Below the pieces are notes generated by a model, which saw nothing but the letters and a program-made list of their open reading frames with translations, was not told where the DNA came from and did no database searches. This document shows, one piece after another, positions 1 to 6,106 of a stretch of 15,399 nt of DNA. The number at the start of each line of letters is the position of its first letter. The first letter of the stretch is position 1. Position numbers and translations under genes: made by a program. The stretch spans positions 1-15,399 of the forward strand of contig JAESQH010000045.1 in NCBI GenBank assembly GCA_016765235.1, read 5' to 3'. Source of the DNA: Paracoccaceae bacterium (GTDB lineage: Bacteria > Pseudomonadota > Alphaproteobacteria > Rhodobacterales > Rhodobacteraceae).

Positions 1-13
1 GGGGGGGGGGGGG
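1..13. other. Homopolymer G run at window start
   Basis: The first 13 bases are all G, directly followed by ordinary mixed sequence. No biological feature explains this. A terminal poly-G run is typical of no-signal calls in two-colour sequencing chemistry or of a contig end, so this is probably an artefact and the window probably begins at a contig edge. Confidence 0.6.
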
Positions 14-149
14 AGTGACCGCCCAACAGCTAATCAACGCAAGGTTCTGAAACATGGTTTACCTTGATTTGACCCCAAACTGCGTTCAGTATGCCGAGAA
101 TGGTCTTTCGATTTGGAAATATTGATCAGTGTTTAGGAGAGGATAAAAA

Positions 150-593
150 ATGTTGTTCAGCAGTTCGATTTCTGTGGCAGGTTGGGTTCTAGCCGCGCTA
201 GGATGGTCTTTATTACTTTTGGGGGCTAGTTCAGGTGAAGAGGTTTTGGGGCGACAGATAATCAATATACATCAAATAGAAATTGCCAATGCGGCAATTC
301 TATCTGGCCACCTTATCACGCTATACGGAGTAATTATTTCAGGCTTTGATCTAATTGCTAGAAGGCCACCACAATTAGTCCAACAAAATCCTTCATCATC
401 GCCAAGCAGTTCATATACAACAGTGCGCCAAGATAATGCCAAACGACCAAATAGAGGCTTAGCGTCGCAACCCGGTGACAGGGTCAAGGTCTATAAGGGG
501 ATTGCGATTCTAAAGACAGAAAACGGGGTGAGGGTTGGCGATAGATCATTTGTAAATGTCATAGAAGCCGAGAAATACATTTCCCAACTTTAG
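150..593 (+). CDS. Small membrane protein with C-terminal cytosolic domain, function unknown
   Basis: 147-aa protein of unknown function. Two hydrophobic segments are visible, at about residues 8-26 and 47-68, separated by a short polar stretch, which suggests a two-pass inner-membrane protein. A Ser/Pro/Gln-rich linker (about 73-105) follows. The last 35 residues (from GDRVKVYKG) look like a small beta-beta-alpha domain of the type 'YKG..I.K..NGV.VG...F....EAE.YI', often found at the ends of short alphaproteobacterial proteins; that resemblance is from memory. The start is supported by a strong AGGAGAGG ribosome-binding site just upstream of the ATG. It stands alone on the plus strand at the left edge, beside a mobile-element operon on the other strand, so it may be cargo of that element. 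No function is assigned. Confidence 0.7.
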   Translation: MLFSSSISVAGWVLAALGWSLLLLGASSGEEVLGRQIINIHQIEIANAAILSGHLITLYGVIISGFDLIARRPPQLVQQNPSSSPSSSYTTVRQDNAKRPNRGLASQPGDRVKVYKGIAILKTENGVRVGDRSFVNVIEAEKYISQL

Positions 594-882
594 GATTATC
601 TCGACGATATCATTTGTAGCCGACGCTTGACCAATCCTTGCCGTATTCGCGAGCCCTACACTTACTCCCAATCCTTCGGAATACAACTCTTAAACTGGTT
701 GCTACTGTTATCGACAGACTGTCGTTAAATTCACCGTTTCCAGTTTACCTCTGTTTGACTGGCGTGGTTGTGATTGCCGTACTAGTGTTTATTTTAAGAA
801 TGCGAAACAGACTGAATTCAAAATGCAAATGGAAAAAGTCTAATATCCAACTCCTGTTGGCCAACTTCACATTTTGCGACGT

Positions 883-1338
883 TTACCGAGCAAAGTCTGA
901 AACGCATTCAACTATTGCATTTGAAGAGCCATTCAAAGTGAATCTTGTATTGTCGCCATTTTCGAAGCGTACATGTACTGAATTGTGCTTTCTTAATTTC
1001 TGCACAACAGATTGATATGTGCCCGCGCAGGCGTGGCAATTCGAGGTTATCATTCCCTCCCAAATGGAAACGTCTACTGGATCGTCATTGTCAAAGGTCA
1101 AGAGAACGGAATGTCCAGTAGGGGCGTTGCCAAGCAGCATAAAACGGATGCCTGTATGGCCTTCACCACACGTAGCGTAAATTTGGTTTCCCGGTCCCTT
1201 AGTTATTAGGGCTTCAGATATTCCTTGTCCCCAGCCCGAAACCCATATGTTGTCATTTCCGAAAGCTGAGGCGTGGAATGGGGCGAACGCAAAGATAAAG
1301 GCTGCGATTTTTATAAGTCCGACTTTGTTGATGGTCAT
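883..1338 (-). CDS. Exported cysteine-containing protein of unknown function
   Basis: 151-aa protein with a clear Sec signal peptide: basic start (MTINKVGLIK), hydrophobic core (about 9-20) and an A-x-A-type cleavage site near residue 25, so the mature protein is probably periplasmic. The mature part has four cysteines (57, 101, 104, 145), suggesting one or two disulfides, and a tail (TRFTLNGSSNAIVEC) of the form F-x-L-x-G-S-x-x-A-I-x-x-C. I have seen this tail in uncharacterised periplasmic proteins but cannot name the family. The ATG is preceded by AGGAG with a 6-nt spacer, a good ribosome-binding site. It converges with the membrane-protein gene ending at 593. A 125-codon plus-strand reading frame overlaps its 3' half, but the signal peptide and ribosome-binding site favour this strand. 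Confidence 0.72.
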   Translation of the reverse strand: MTINKVGLIKIAAFIFAFAPFHASAFGNDNIWVSGWGQGISEALITKGPGNQIYATCGEGHTGIRFMLLGNAPTGHSVLLTFDNDDPVDVSIWEGMITSNCHACAGTYQSVVQKLRKHNSVHVRFENGDNTRFTLNGSSNAIVECVSDFAR

Positions 1339-1537
1339 TAGAAACTCCTGTGAAAATCTAAAATCAGATGATGTCGCATGTAGGTGTGGGGACGGTAGGA
1401 TAAGTTTTCCTGTTTGAAGATGCCTTCTTCCGGCTTGGTCTTATATGTTTGCCAAAACTTCATTAAAACTTTCCTAATCTCTTACGTGTATGCGTCGACG
1501 AATATTCAATCAAATATATAATAATCTCGCATCTTTG

Positions 1538-1957
1538 TTAGCTACTAAATACCGAAACAAATTTGGTGACAATATTCGTTTCGTAAGCCTCCGCATGTTT
1601 TCTTGCCCGGAAATATGTATGCCAGCGCATCCGTTTTGGTTTGCTCGGGAATAACACGCAAATGCCACCGGATGTTTGACCATGCTTAGCCCGATGCTTG
1701 ATTGCTTTTCTCAGGAGACGGTCAAGGCTGCCCTCGTGTTCCGAAGCGTAATGCAAACGAAGGCATAGACGGCATTTGACCGGGTAGAGGATAGCGCATC
1801 TCCGATTGCATGTTGGGCATAAGAACCAAGCCCTAGAGCCGCCCAGATTACACGCTGTTCGCTCTATATACACATGCACGCCATCTACCCGCACAAAACC
1901 CTCAACGCCCTCTGGAAGGCTTCTGATATGCAGTTGGCGCTGAGCTTCACAAATCAT
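1538..1957 (-). CDS. Zinc-ribbon protein of integrated elements
   Basis: 139-aa protein when started at the ATG at 1957. That ATG overlaps the stop of the preceding gene as ATGA, the same junction style as the rest of this operon; longer readings from 2017 or 2086 would overlap the upstream gene much more. It has a treble-clef-like zinc ribbon with Cys47, Cys50, Cys62 and Cys65 (CPTC ... CRLC), preceded by the pattern T-x-C-N-L-G-G-S-R-x-W-F and followed by LHYASEHEGSLDRLLRK and PKRMRWHTY. This pattern matches a family of uncharacterised proteins ('GGRR.WF.CP.CGRR...C..C..L.Y.SQ.E') carried by proteobacterial integrated elements; recognition is from memory. It probably binds zinc and perhaps nucleic acid. 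It is the last gene of the leftward operon starting near 3749. The function in the element is unknown. Confidence 0.7.
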   Translation of the reverse strand: MICEAQRQLHIRSLPEGVEGFVRVDGVHVYIERTACNLGGSRAWFLCPTCNRRCAILYPVKCRLCLRLHYASEHEGSLDRLLRKAIKHRAKHGQTSGGICVLFPSKPKRMRWHTYFRARKHAEAYETNIVTKFVSVFSS

Positions 1958-2238
1958 TTGGCTAAACTCAGCTTTTCTTGTTGCAACTCGAATAAGCGCC
2001 GAGATATTGGCGGCCATGTTGCTAGGTCCATCAAAGCTCTGTCGGTGTCGTAGGTTCCTTGACCAATGCGGTAATGACCAAGCCATGCGGCGGGTATTTG
2101 CTTTGAATTATCCACGGCGGCGACATCAAATCCAACGTGCTTGAAATATTTGAAAAGTTTGTCTGTGTCGTTTTCAGCGAAGTCATTAAATATATTTAGT
2201 AGTATTCGTCTTGCTTCATCGGGTGGAAGGTAGTTCAT
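1954..2238 (-). CDS. Small element protein, function unknown
   Basis: 94-aa protein beginning MNYLPPDEARRILL. The ATG at 2238 is preferred over an upstream start at 2265 because AGGAG lies 6 nt upstream of it and because it forms an ATGA overlap with the stop codon of the preceding gene (2235-2237). It is mostly helical in appearance, acidic in the first half, with no membrane segment and no recognisable motif. It sits between the helix-turn-helix initiator-like gene and the zinc-ribbon gene, overlapping both by 4 nt, so the three should be translated in coupled fashion. It may be an accessory protein of element maintenance, but nothing in the sequence shows this. Confidence 0.65.
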   Translation of the reverse strand: MNYLPPDEARRILLNIFNDFAENDTDKLFKYFKHVGFDVAAVDNSKQIPAAWLGHYRIGQGTYDTDRALMDLATWPPISRRLFELQQEKLSLAK

Positions 2239-2846
2239 GCTGCGCTCCTGCTTAGAAGTGGGCACAGGTCTTGGTCTGCGAACAGAGAAAGGTCTGGAAC
2301 CTTAGGTATATGGTTAGATGTATATATGGCAGGATTATCCAACACGGTAATCGCGTTATTTGTGGCAAAAGCGGTGGGATTTTCCGACATTTGATTGCCC
2401 GTATGTTGGATTTTCCTACAAGGGGTGCTGGATTTTCCTGCCAAAGAATGTTGGATTTTCTTGCGGGGATTTTGTTTTTTCCAGCGTCTGAAATCCTTTG
2501 TCGCGGGGGCTTCGTTCAACGGGCATTCAGTGAGCGCCCACTTTGCTGCCTGCCCAATACCTTTGGGTCCGAGGCAATGCCCCATCGTCTTAACTATAAA
2601 ACCTTTGGCTTCTAGTTCTGAGTAATACACGCCAACCGTATCTCGACCGATGTTCAAAGCTTCGCTAGCATCCCTCTGGCTGAGAAACACAGTTCCGTTG
2701 TTGTACCCATTAAACTTTCGCTTCAGTTCCAGATATAGAGCACGCGGTCCCGGCTTTAATGACTGCCAAGCTGGGCTGTCGTAGAACCAGTGTTCAATCT
2801 GAATAAATCTACTTGTACTACCCAGCTTGAATGTACTTCGAGCCAT
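2235..2846 (-). CDS. Winged-helix replication-initiator-like or regulatory protein of an integrated element
   Basis: 203-aa protein. Its N-terminal 110 residues match a pattern known to me from alphaproteobacterial integrated elements and plasmids: 'F..IEHW..DSPAW.SL.PGPRALYLELKR.FNG.NNG...LS.RDA..ALNIGRDTV...Y.ELE.KGFI', a winged helix-turn-helix (about 55-90) in a replication- or regulation-type protein, followed by 'KWALTECP...PATKDFRRW'. The C-terminal part is low-complexity and contains the repeated residues KIQH, written by a cluster of GGATTTTCC repeats in the DNA (2377-2461, plus strand). The start overlaps the previous gene's stop as TAATG and the stop overlaps the next start as ATGA. 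The protein could initiate replication of an excised circle or control the operon; the sequence does not decide between these. Confidence 0.72.
   Translation of the reverse strand: MARSTFKLGSTSRFIQIEHWFYDSPAWQSLKPGPRALYLELKRKFNGYNNGTVFLSQRDASEALNIGRDTVGVYYSELEAKGFIVKTMGHCLGPKGIGQAAKWALTECPLNEAPATKDFRRWKKQNPRKKIQHSLAGKSSTPCRKIQHTGNQMSENPTAFATNNAITVLDNPAIYTSNHIPKVPDLSLFADQDLCPLLSRSAA
2377..2461. repeat. Cluster of four GGATTTTC(C/T) repeats (iteron-like)
   Basis: On the plus strand GGATTTTCC occurs at 2377-2385, 2408-2416 and 2430-2438, and GGATTTTCT at 2453-2461, with start-to-start spacings of 31, 22 and 23 nt. All lie in the coding region of the initiator-like protein, where they give part of the KIQH residues. 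The spacing near two helical turns in the last three copies resembles iterons. A further copy in opposite orientation lies at 3853-3861, upstream of the operon. Binding by the encoded protein is inference. Confidence 0.45.
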
Positions 2847-3142
2847 TATTTATCCCTCCCAAAATACTCAGGAAGGCTGTCCAGCTCTTCGGTGCTTTCT
2901 TCCGCGCCCACAAAGCCGCGCCAGCGGCGTTTGAGTGAGTCTCGGCCCCGATGATAGCTAACTGATCTGAAGTACGCCCCGCGCCGCCTTGTTCCGCTTC
3001 GGCGTTGAATTATCCATTGAAAGTTATCTTTGCAGACAACCACACGAAAGCTGGGAGTTGAGGTAACAACATTTCCGTAATCACCATGGCTTTCCAAATT
3101 GCTATAGGAGTTAAGCTGCGTGAGAGAAAATCGGGCATCCAT
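2846..3142 (-). CDS. 98-aa conserved element protein, function unknown
   Basis: 98-aa protein with the core 'SFRVVVCKDNFQWIIQRRSGTRRRGAYFRSVSYHRGRDSL', a highly basic segment after a short hydrophobic strand. I recognise the pattern 'FRV.VC.D..QWI.QRR.....G..R..SY.R.R..L.R.W' from uncharacterised proteins that accompany AlpA-like and zinc-ribbon proteins in alphaproteobacterial integrated elements. No catalytic motif is visible. The basic character would suit nucleic-acid contact, but this is only inference. Its ATG shares a base with the upstream gene's stop (TAATG at 3140-3144), and its own stop overlaps the next start the same way, so it is part of a translationally coupled chain. Confidence 0.65.
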   Translation of the reverse strand: MDARFSLTQLNSYSNLESHGDYGNVVTSTPSFRVVVCKDNFQWIIQRRSGTRRRGAYFRSVSYHRGRDSLKRRWRGFVGAEESTEELDSLPEYFGRDK

Positions 3143-3423
3143 TACGCTCCCTCCACTTTAGCTTCATCTACTTTGGAAATTTTACTAAGCAGATGATACA
3201 CTCCGTATCGCTCAGAACCATTCTGTTTTTGTTCACGCATCTCGGTCTCGATTAGAACACCGAGCTTGCGCAATCGAAATATGTGGTCGCTTCTGCGCGT
3301 TAACGCTGGCGCGAGAACGGGGCCGTTCCTGAGCTTATTGAATGTTTCGAGTATTCGGCCTTTTGGCGTGATTGTGAATGGTTTATGGCCTTCGTTTGTG
3401 ATTTTATATGTAGTATAATTCAT
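3142..3423 (-). CDS. Small winged-helix-like protein of the element operon
   Basis: 93-aa protein starting MNYTTYKITNEGHKPF. The ATG at 3423 is preferred; AAGGA lies close upstream. A longer reading from a GTG at 3492 would run through the palindrome at 3479-3494, which looks more like an operator. The segment 'KGRILETFNKLRNGPVLAPALTRRSDHIFRLRKLGVLIETE' (about residues 20-60) reads as a winged helix in which a hydrophobic helix, a turn and a basic recognition helix can be placed, typical of small DNA-binding regulators of mobile elements. The gene lies downstream of the AlpA-like gene in the same direction and overlaps the 98-aa gene as TAATG. It may be a co-regulator. Exact family not recognised. 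Confidence 0.62.
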   Translation of the reverse strand: MNYTTYKITNEGHKPFTITPKGRILETFNKLRNGPVLAPALTRRSDHIFRLRKLGVLIETEMREQKQNGSERYGVYHLLSKISKVDEAKVEGA

Positions 3424-3478
3424 AGTCCTTGTTCCAATACTTGTTGATTGAAATGCAGACGGATTTCGGGTACCAAAG

Positions 3479-3494
3479 AGGTGTTCAAACACCT
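3479..3494. promoter_or_regulatory. Palindrome upstream of the winged-helix gene (candidate operator)
   Basis: AGGTGTTCAAACACCT is an inverted repeat with perfect 7-bp arms and a 2-nt centre. It lies 56 nt upstream of the winged-helix gene's start (3423) and downstream of the AlpA-like gene. The size and symmetry fit a dimeric repressor site; the protein that might bind is unknown. Confidence 0.4.
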
Positions 3495-3501
3495 TTGACT
3501 A

Positions 3502-3549
3502 CGCTTACGAAAGCCCCTGCAATTACTGTTGGGGTTTTCGCTTTAAGCG
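3502..3549 (-). terminator. Strong hairpin at the stop codon of the AlpA-like gene (terminator or attenuator)
   Basis: The arms CGAAAGCCCC (3508-3517) and GGGGTTTTCG (3531-3540) pair over 10 bp with one G.T. After a 3-nt bulge the stem continues with CGCTTA (3502-3507) against TAAGCG (3544-3549). The stem takes in the stop codon of the AlpA-like gene (3543-3545). Read on the minus strand the 3' arm ends GGGGCTTTCG without a clean T run, so partial termination, attenuation or mRNA stabilisation between the AlpA-like gene and the rest of the operon are all possible. Confidence 0.45.
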
Positions 3550-3749
3550 GCTTCTGTTGTTTGCGAATTGATGCGTCGGGAATCAAGCCAACTAAGAATA
3601 TCCGCGCCTTTATAAATTACGCGGCTACCTGCTTTTACATAGGCAGGCCCTCGCTTTTGGTGACGCCAAGCGGCCCAGGTTTGAGGTTTTGCGATTGGTT
3701 GCAACTCCGCTGCATCCGAATGATAAAATTGGTCTGGATGAATAGTCAT
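3543..3749 (-). CDS. AlpA/excisionase-family helix-turn-helix protein
   Basis: 68-aa protein with the pattern 'YHSDAAELQPIAKPQTWAAWRHQKRGPAYVKAGSRVIYKGADILSWL', the classic MerR-like helix-turn-helix of AlpA, Xis and Cox-type proteins: a first helix with 'AAEL', a recognition segment 'TWAAWR..KRGPAYVK', a wing 'GSRVIYKG' and a last helix 'DILSWL'. Members act as excisionases or as transcription activators of integrase and excision genes in P4-like elements. A ribosome-binding site AAGGA lies 9 nt upstream of the ATG, but it overlaps one arm of a nested inverted repeat (3754-3797). It is the first gene of the leftward operon and probably sets excision or operon expression; which role applies is inference. 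Confidence 0.85.
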   Translation of the reverse strand: MTIHPDQFYHSDAAELQPIAKPQTWAAWRHQKRGPAYVKAGSRVIYKGADILSWLDSRRINSQTTEAA

Positions 3750-3753
3750 AAGT

Positions 3754-3797
3754 CTGTATCCTTAGGTTAATGCCGCAATCTAGCGGCGGGGATACAG
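3754..3797 (-). promoter_or_regulatory. Nested inverted repeat covering the ribosome-binding site of the AlpA-like gene
   Basis: CTGTATCC (3754-3761) and GGATACAG (3790-3797) are perfect 8-bp inverted repeats. Inside them, GCCGC (3772-3776) and GCGGC (3783-3787) form a second stem. On the minus strand the arm next to the gene, GGATACAG, contains most of the AAGGA ribosome-binding site and ends 4 nt before the ATG. This may be an operator for a dimeric repressor, or an mRNA hairpin that hides the ribosome-binding site. A TTGACC hexamer just upstream on the minus strand (3797-3802) could be a -35 box, without a convincing -10. Confidence 0.5.
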
Positions 3798-3851
3798 GTC
3801 AATATGAACATGTAAATGAGAAAAGAAACAGGGGGTTGCGGGAGGGTCCTA

Positions 3852-3878
3852 AGGAAAATCCGAAATTCCTATTTTCCT
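3852..3878. repeat. Inverted repeat AGGAAAAT / ATTTTCCT with an inverted GGATTTTCCT copy
   Basis: Perfect 8-bp arms AGGAAAAT (3852-3859) and ATTTTCCT (3871-3878) are separated by 11 nt, directly downstream of the integrase partner gene (stop at 3889) and upstream of the AlpA-like gene. On the minus strand the stretch reads GGATTTTCCT, the same 10-mer as two of the repeats at 2408-2439. Without a T run it is a poor terminator; a binding site is more likely. Confidence 0.4.
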
Positions 3879-3888
3879 AATAAGTTTC

Positions 3889-4872
3889 TTACTTTATATC
3901 TCCATTCTTAAACCCAAAGGTTAAATGCTTGTAGATGGCGGCATCGCCGATATAGGTTTTGTCCGCTTTCTGCAGGGCCGGTAATCTCTGGTTTTCAATC
4001 ATACGAGCGGTCTCTGCACGGTTGAATTTTAGATAATGTTCGCTTTCGTAAATCTCCTTGGCTGCCTTTATAACAGCTTTGCGGCGTTTTTTGCTCTGCC
4101 TAGCATGTGCGCGAGCGGCATTGGGTTGTCCCTTTTTCCTCGCGGCGATGACTACGCGACCCTGTTCGGCCACGTCTTCATATCGAAACCTTACTTTGTA
4201 TTCTGCAAGCATAAATCCTAGCGACATGAAGGCCTCGCTATAAGTGTTCAAATGCCGCTCAACCAATTCCCAGCTTTCGACAGTTTTTTCTAAGTATTGC
4301 TTTCCGTGGTCTATGCTGCCCAAGCATTCTAGTACGCCTTGCACGTATCGCCGTTTTTCGGCGATGCGAGTGATATCGGATTCTTTGTCATCTAAAATAT
4401 TTTCAATAAAATCCTGTAATTCTAAAAGTGGAAAAATTATTCGTGTAGATTCGGCCAGATGAGAACCGTGTCCATAAAATGCACCGCTAATATCCTCTCC
4501 ACTTTCGTCATATTCTTCGGAGAAATATAATTCCTCGGCCAACCCTCTTTCTGCTCGGAAAGGCTCGTAACCTTCTCCGATGGCTTCCAGTTTATTATTG
4601 ATATCTTCAAGAGCGTCTTCAAATTTTGACCTTTCGGCACTAGGGACAAGCCGTTGCCATTTGCACCATTTGCAGTAGCCCATTTCATCCTTAAGGTGCA
4701 CAATCTCTTTCTCGATTTCTGAAAAGAACCTGTACCGCTTACCCAGCAAGATTTCTATTTTATAATAGTAATATCTGTGAGCCAGAATTAACTCCGGGCA
4801 CCAATACGAGAATTGTTTTAAATTCGGCGGCTGCGAAAACATCGGGCCAACTTCTTCCGTCTTAGTGAGCAT
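3889..4872 (-). CDS. Integrase-coupled protein of unknown function
   Basis: 327-aa soluble protein from the ATG at 4872; a GTG at 4881 would add three residues. Not recognised. The N-terminal part is rich in aromatics (FSYWCPEL, HRYYYYKIEILLGKRYRFF) and has one CKWC pair (Cys67, Cys70), which alone cannot make a full zinc site. The middle is acidic and helical. The last 80 residues are strongly basic (QSKKRRKAVIKAAKEIY) followed by 'FNRAETARMIENQRLPALQKADKTYIGDAAIYKHL', which reads like a helix-turn-helix end domain. The start overlaps the 3' end of the integrase gene by 11 nt, so the two are translated together. A role in integration or excision, or in control of the integrase, is the natural inference. 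No family name can be supported. Confidence 0.72.
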   Translation of the reverse strand: MLTKTEEVGPMFSQPPNLKQFSYWCPELILAHRYYYYKIEILLGKRYRFFSEIEKEIVHLKDEMGYCKWCKWQRLVPSAERSKFEDALEDINNKLEAIGEGYEPFRAERGLAEELYFSEEYDESGEDISGAFYGHGSHLAESTRIIFPLLELQDFIENILDDKESDITRIAEKRRYVQGVLECLGSIDHGKQYLEKTVESWELVERHLNTYSEAFMSLGFMLAEYKVRFRYEDVAEQGRVVIAARKKGQPNAARAHARQSKKRRKAVIKAAKEIYESEHYLKFNRAETARMIENQRLPALQKADKTYIGDAAIYKHLTFGFKNGDIK

Positions 4873-6106
4873 GATTTGCACCCAATTCTATTACTTTCTC
4901 AGTACTCAGATTTAGAATACCACTTGTAGAACGGGCTAATATCTCCATCGCTTCTCGCTTTTCGTCTCTGTAGCTAGCGCGGTCATAGACAGCCGTTACG
5001 CTGTTGTCTGCATGGCCCAAGACACGTTCAACAATAAATCTTGGAACCTTTCCAATTGTCATCGTTGTTGCGGCTGTTCTTCGTATGTCGTGAAAACGCC
5101 AATCTGTGAAACCCGCCACTTCGCCTATTCTATCTTTTAGCCTTGATCCCGGGCAAATAGGACGGTCGCCCATTGTCGTAAAAACATATGGGCCTAATCG
5201 TGGCTGTTTCGATATGAGGTTTGCCAGCGCATTTGACAAAGCCACCTCGTGAGATTTTGCCTTCTCAACCTTCGTCGACTTCATTTTCTCTTTTGGAATT
5301 GTCCAAACATCGCCGTGGAGTTCATCCCAGCGCATTGAGGCTACATTATCTTTGCGTTGCGCTGAAAGCATCAAAGCCCGAACAAAAGGGCCCATGGGAT
5401 AGTCTTCTGTGAACGAGGCGTCCCATACTTTTCGCCATTCAATCGGAGATAAAACTCTGTCACGAGCTGGAGCAATCGCGCCCGCTTTCAAATTCGACCA
5501 CGGGTTCTCGATTATAACACTTTCATCTGCAGCCCAGGCAAACATAGGTCGTATATTTCGAATAACTGCGCTGCCTCTCACTTCGCTTGATTTACTCGTC
5601 ACGTAATTTCTCAAGTCTCGACCATGATGAACCGAGATGTCTGTCAGTCGGATATGCCCAATTCTGTCTCTGGCCCAATAGTCCCAAACAGATTGAACGT
5701 CTCGCCATGATCGCATTTTTGGCATTCGAGCTTCCTTGTAGATGACAAACAAGTCTGCAACGGTTTTGATTTCTTCTATACTCGTGGGGCGGTTGCTATT
5801 CTGCTTCGCGGACTGCGCGGCAACCCTTGCGTCAGGGACAAGTAAACTTGGGAATGTACCCAAGCGTATACGCTGGCGCTTACTAGCCCTGTGAATCATA
5901 ACCTCCCACACTTTTTGACCTTTTTTCCCAACGCGAAGGATTAGCCCGCGTTCTCCGGTATCCCGAATTTCATATCGTGATTCTTTTGGCTTAAGTCTCT
6001 CGACTTTGGTGTTGTTCAGCAAATCTTTCATTTTGTGTGCGTTTTGTGTGCGTAAAGTATCTAAGACACACATCCTCTTCAGTTGATGCAAATTGATAGT
6101 ACTCAT
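4862..6106 (-). CDS. int: P4-type tyrosine recombinase (integrase)
   Basis: Integrase that joins element and chromosome by recombination at a tRNA 3' end. The longest reading is 414 aa. An N-terminal arm-binding DUF4102-type domain (about 26-105, 'YEIRDTGERGLILRVGKKGQKVWEVMI'), a SAM-like core-binding domain (about 115-205) and a catalytic domain follow. All six catalytic residues can be placed: Arg251 (SAQRKDN), Lys276 (EKMK), His339 and Arg342 (FHDIRRTA), His365 (LGHADN), Tyr374 (AVYDRAS). The protein therefore appears intact. The start is uncertain: no ATG has a good ribosome-binding site, and family alignment favours MKDLLNNTKV at 6031, just after two tandem 11-bp repeats that would then be non-coding. 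The gene begins about 50-125 bp from the tRNA-Phe fragment, as expected for a gene next to its attachment site. Confidence 0.92.
   Translation of the reverse strand: MSTINLHQLKRMCVLDTLRTQNAHKMKDLLNNTKVERLKPKESRYEIRDTGERGLILRVGKKGQKVWEVMIHRASKRQRIRLGTFPSLLVPDARVAAQSAKQNSNRPTSIEEIKTVADLFVIYKEARMPKMRSWRDVQSVWDYWARDRIGHIRLTDISVHHGRDLRNYVTSKSSEVRGSAVIRNIRPMFAWAADESVIIENPWSNLKAGAIAPARDRVLSPIEWRKVWDASFTEDYPMGPFVRALMLSAQRKDNVASMRWDELHGDVWTIPKEKMKSTKVEKAKSHEVALSNALANLISKQPRLGPYVFTTMGDRPICPGSRLKDRIGEVAGFTDWRFHDIRRTAATTMTIGKVPRFIVERVLGHADNSVTAVYDRASYRDEKREAMEILARSTSGILNLSTEKVIELGANHAH
6031..6052. repeat. Tandem 11-bp repeat at the integrase start (candidate arm-type sites)
   Basis: TTTTGTGTGCG occurs twice head to tail, at 6031-6041 and 6042-6052. 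It touches the alternative integrase start codon at 6031. Eleven-base units in the reading frame would not preserve phase, which argues that this stretch is not selected as protein. Repeats between an integrase gene and its attachment core are often arm-type integrase binding sites; that role is inferred. Confidence 0.4.

Noticed and set aside
638..1015. 125-codon plus-strand reading frame with one hydrophobic segment
   Set aside because: It starts with TTG without a ribosome-binding site and overlaps, antisense, the signal-peptide gene at 883-1338 that has a good ribosome-binding site. A short membrane peptide in 638-880 cannot be fully excluded.
2377..2461. CRISPR array
   Set aside because: The repeats are only 9-10 bp, unevenly spaced and lie within a coding region; no cas genes are present.
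2271..2625. Plus-strand frames across the initiator-like gene
   Set aside because: They are antisense to a recognisable winged-helix protein and owe their repeated residues to the GGATTTTCC repeats.
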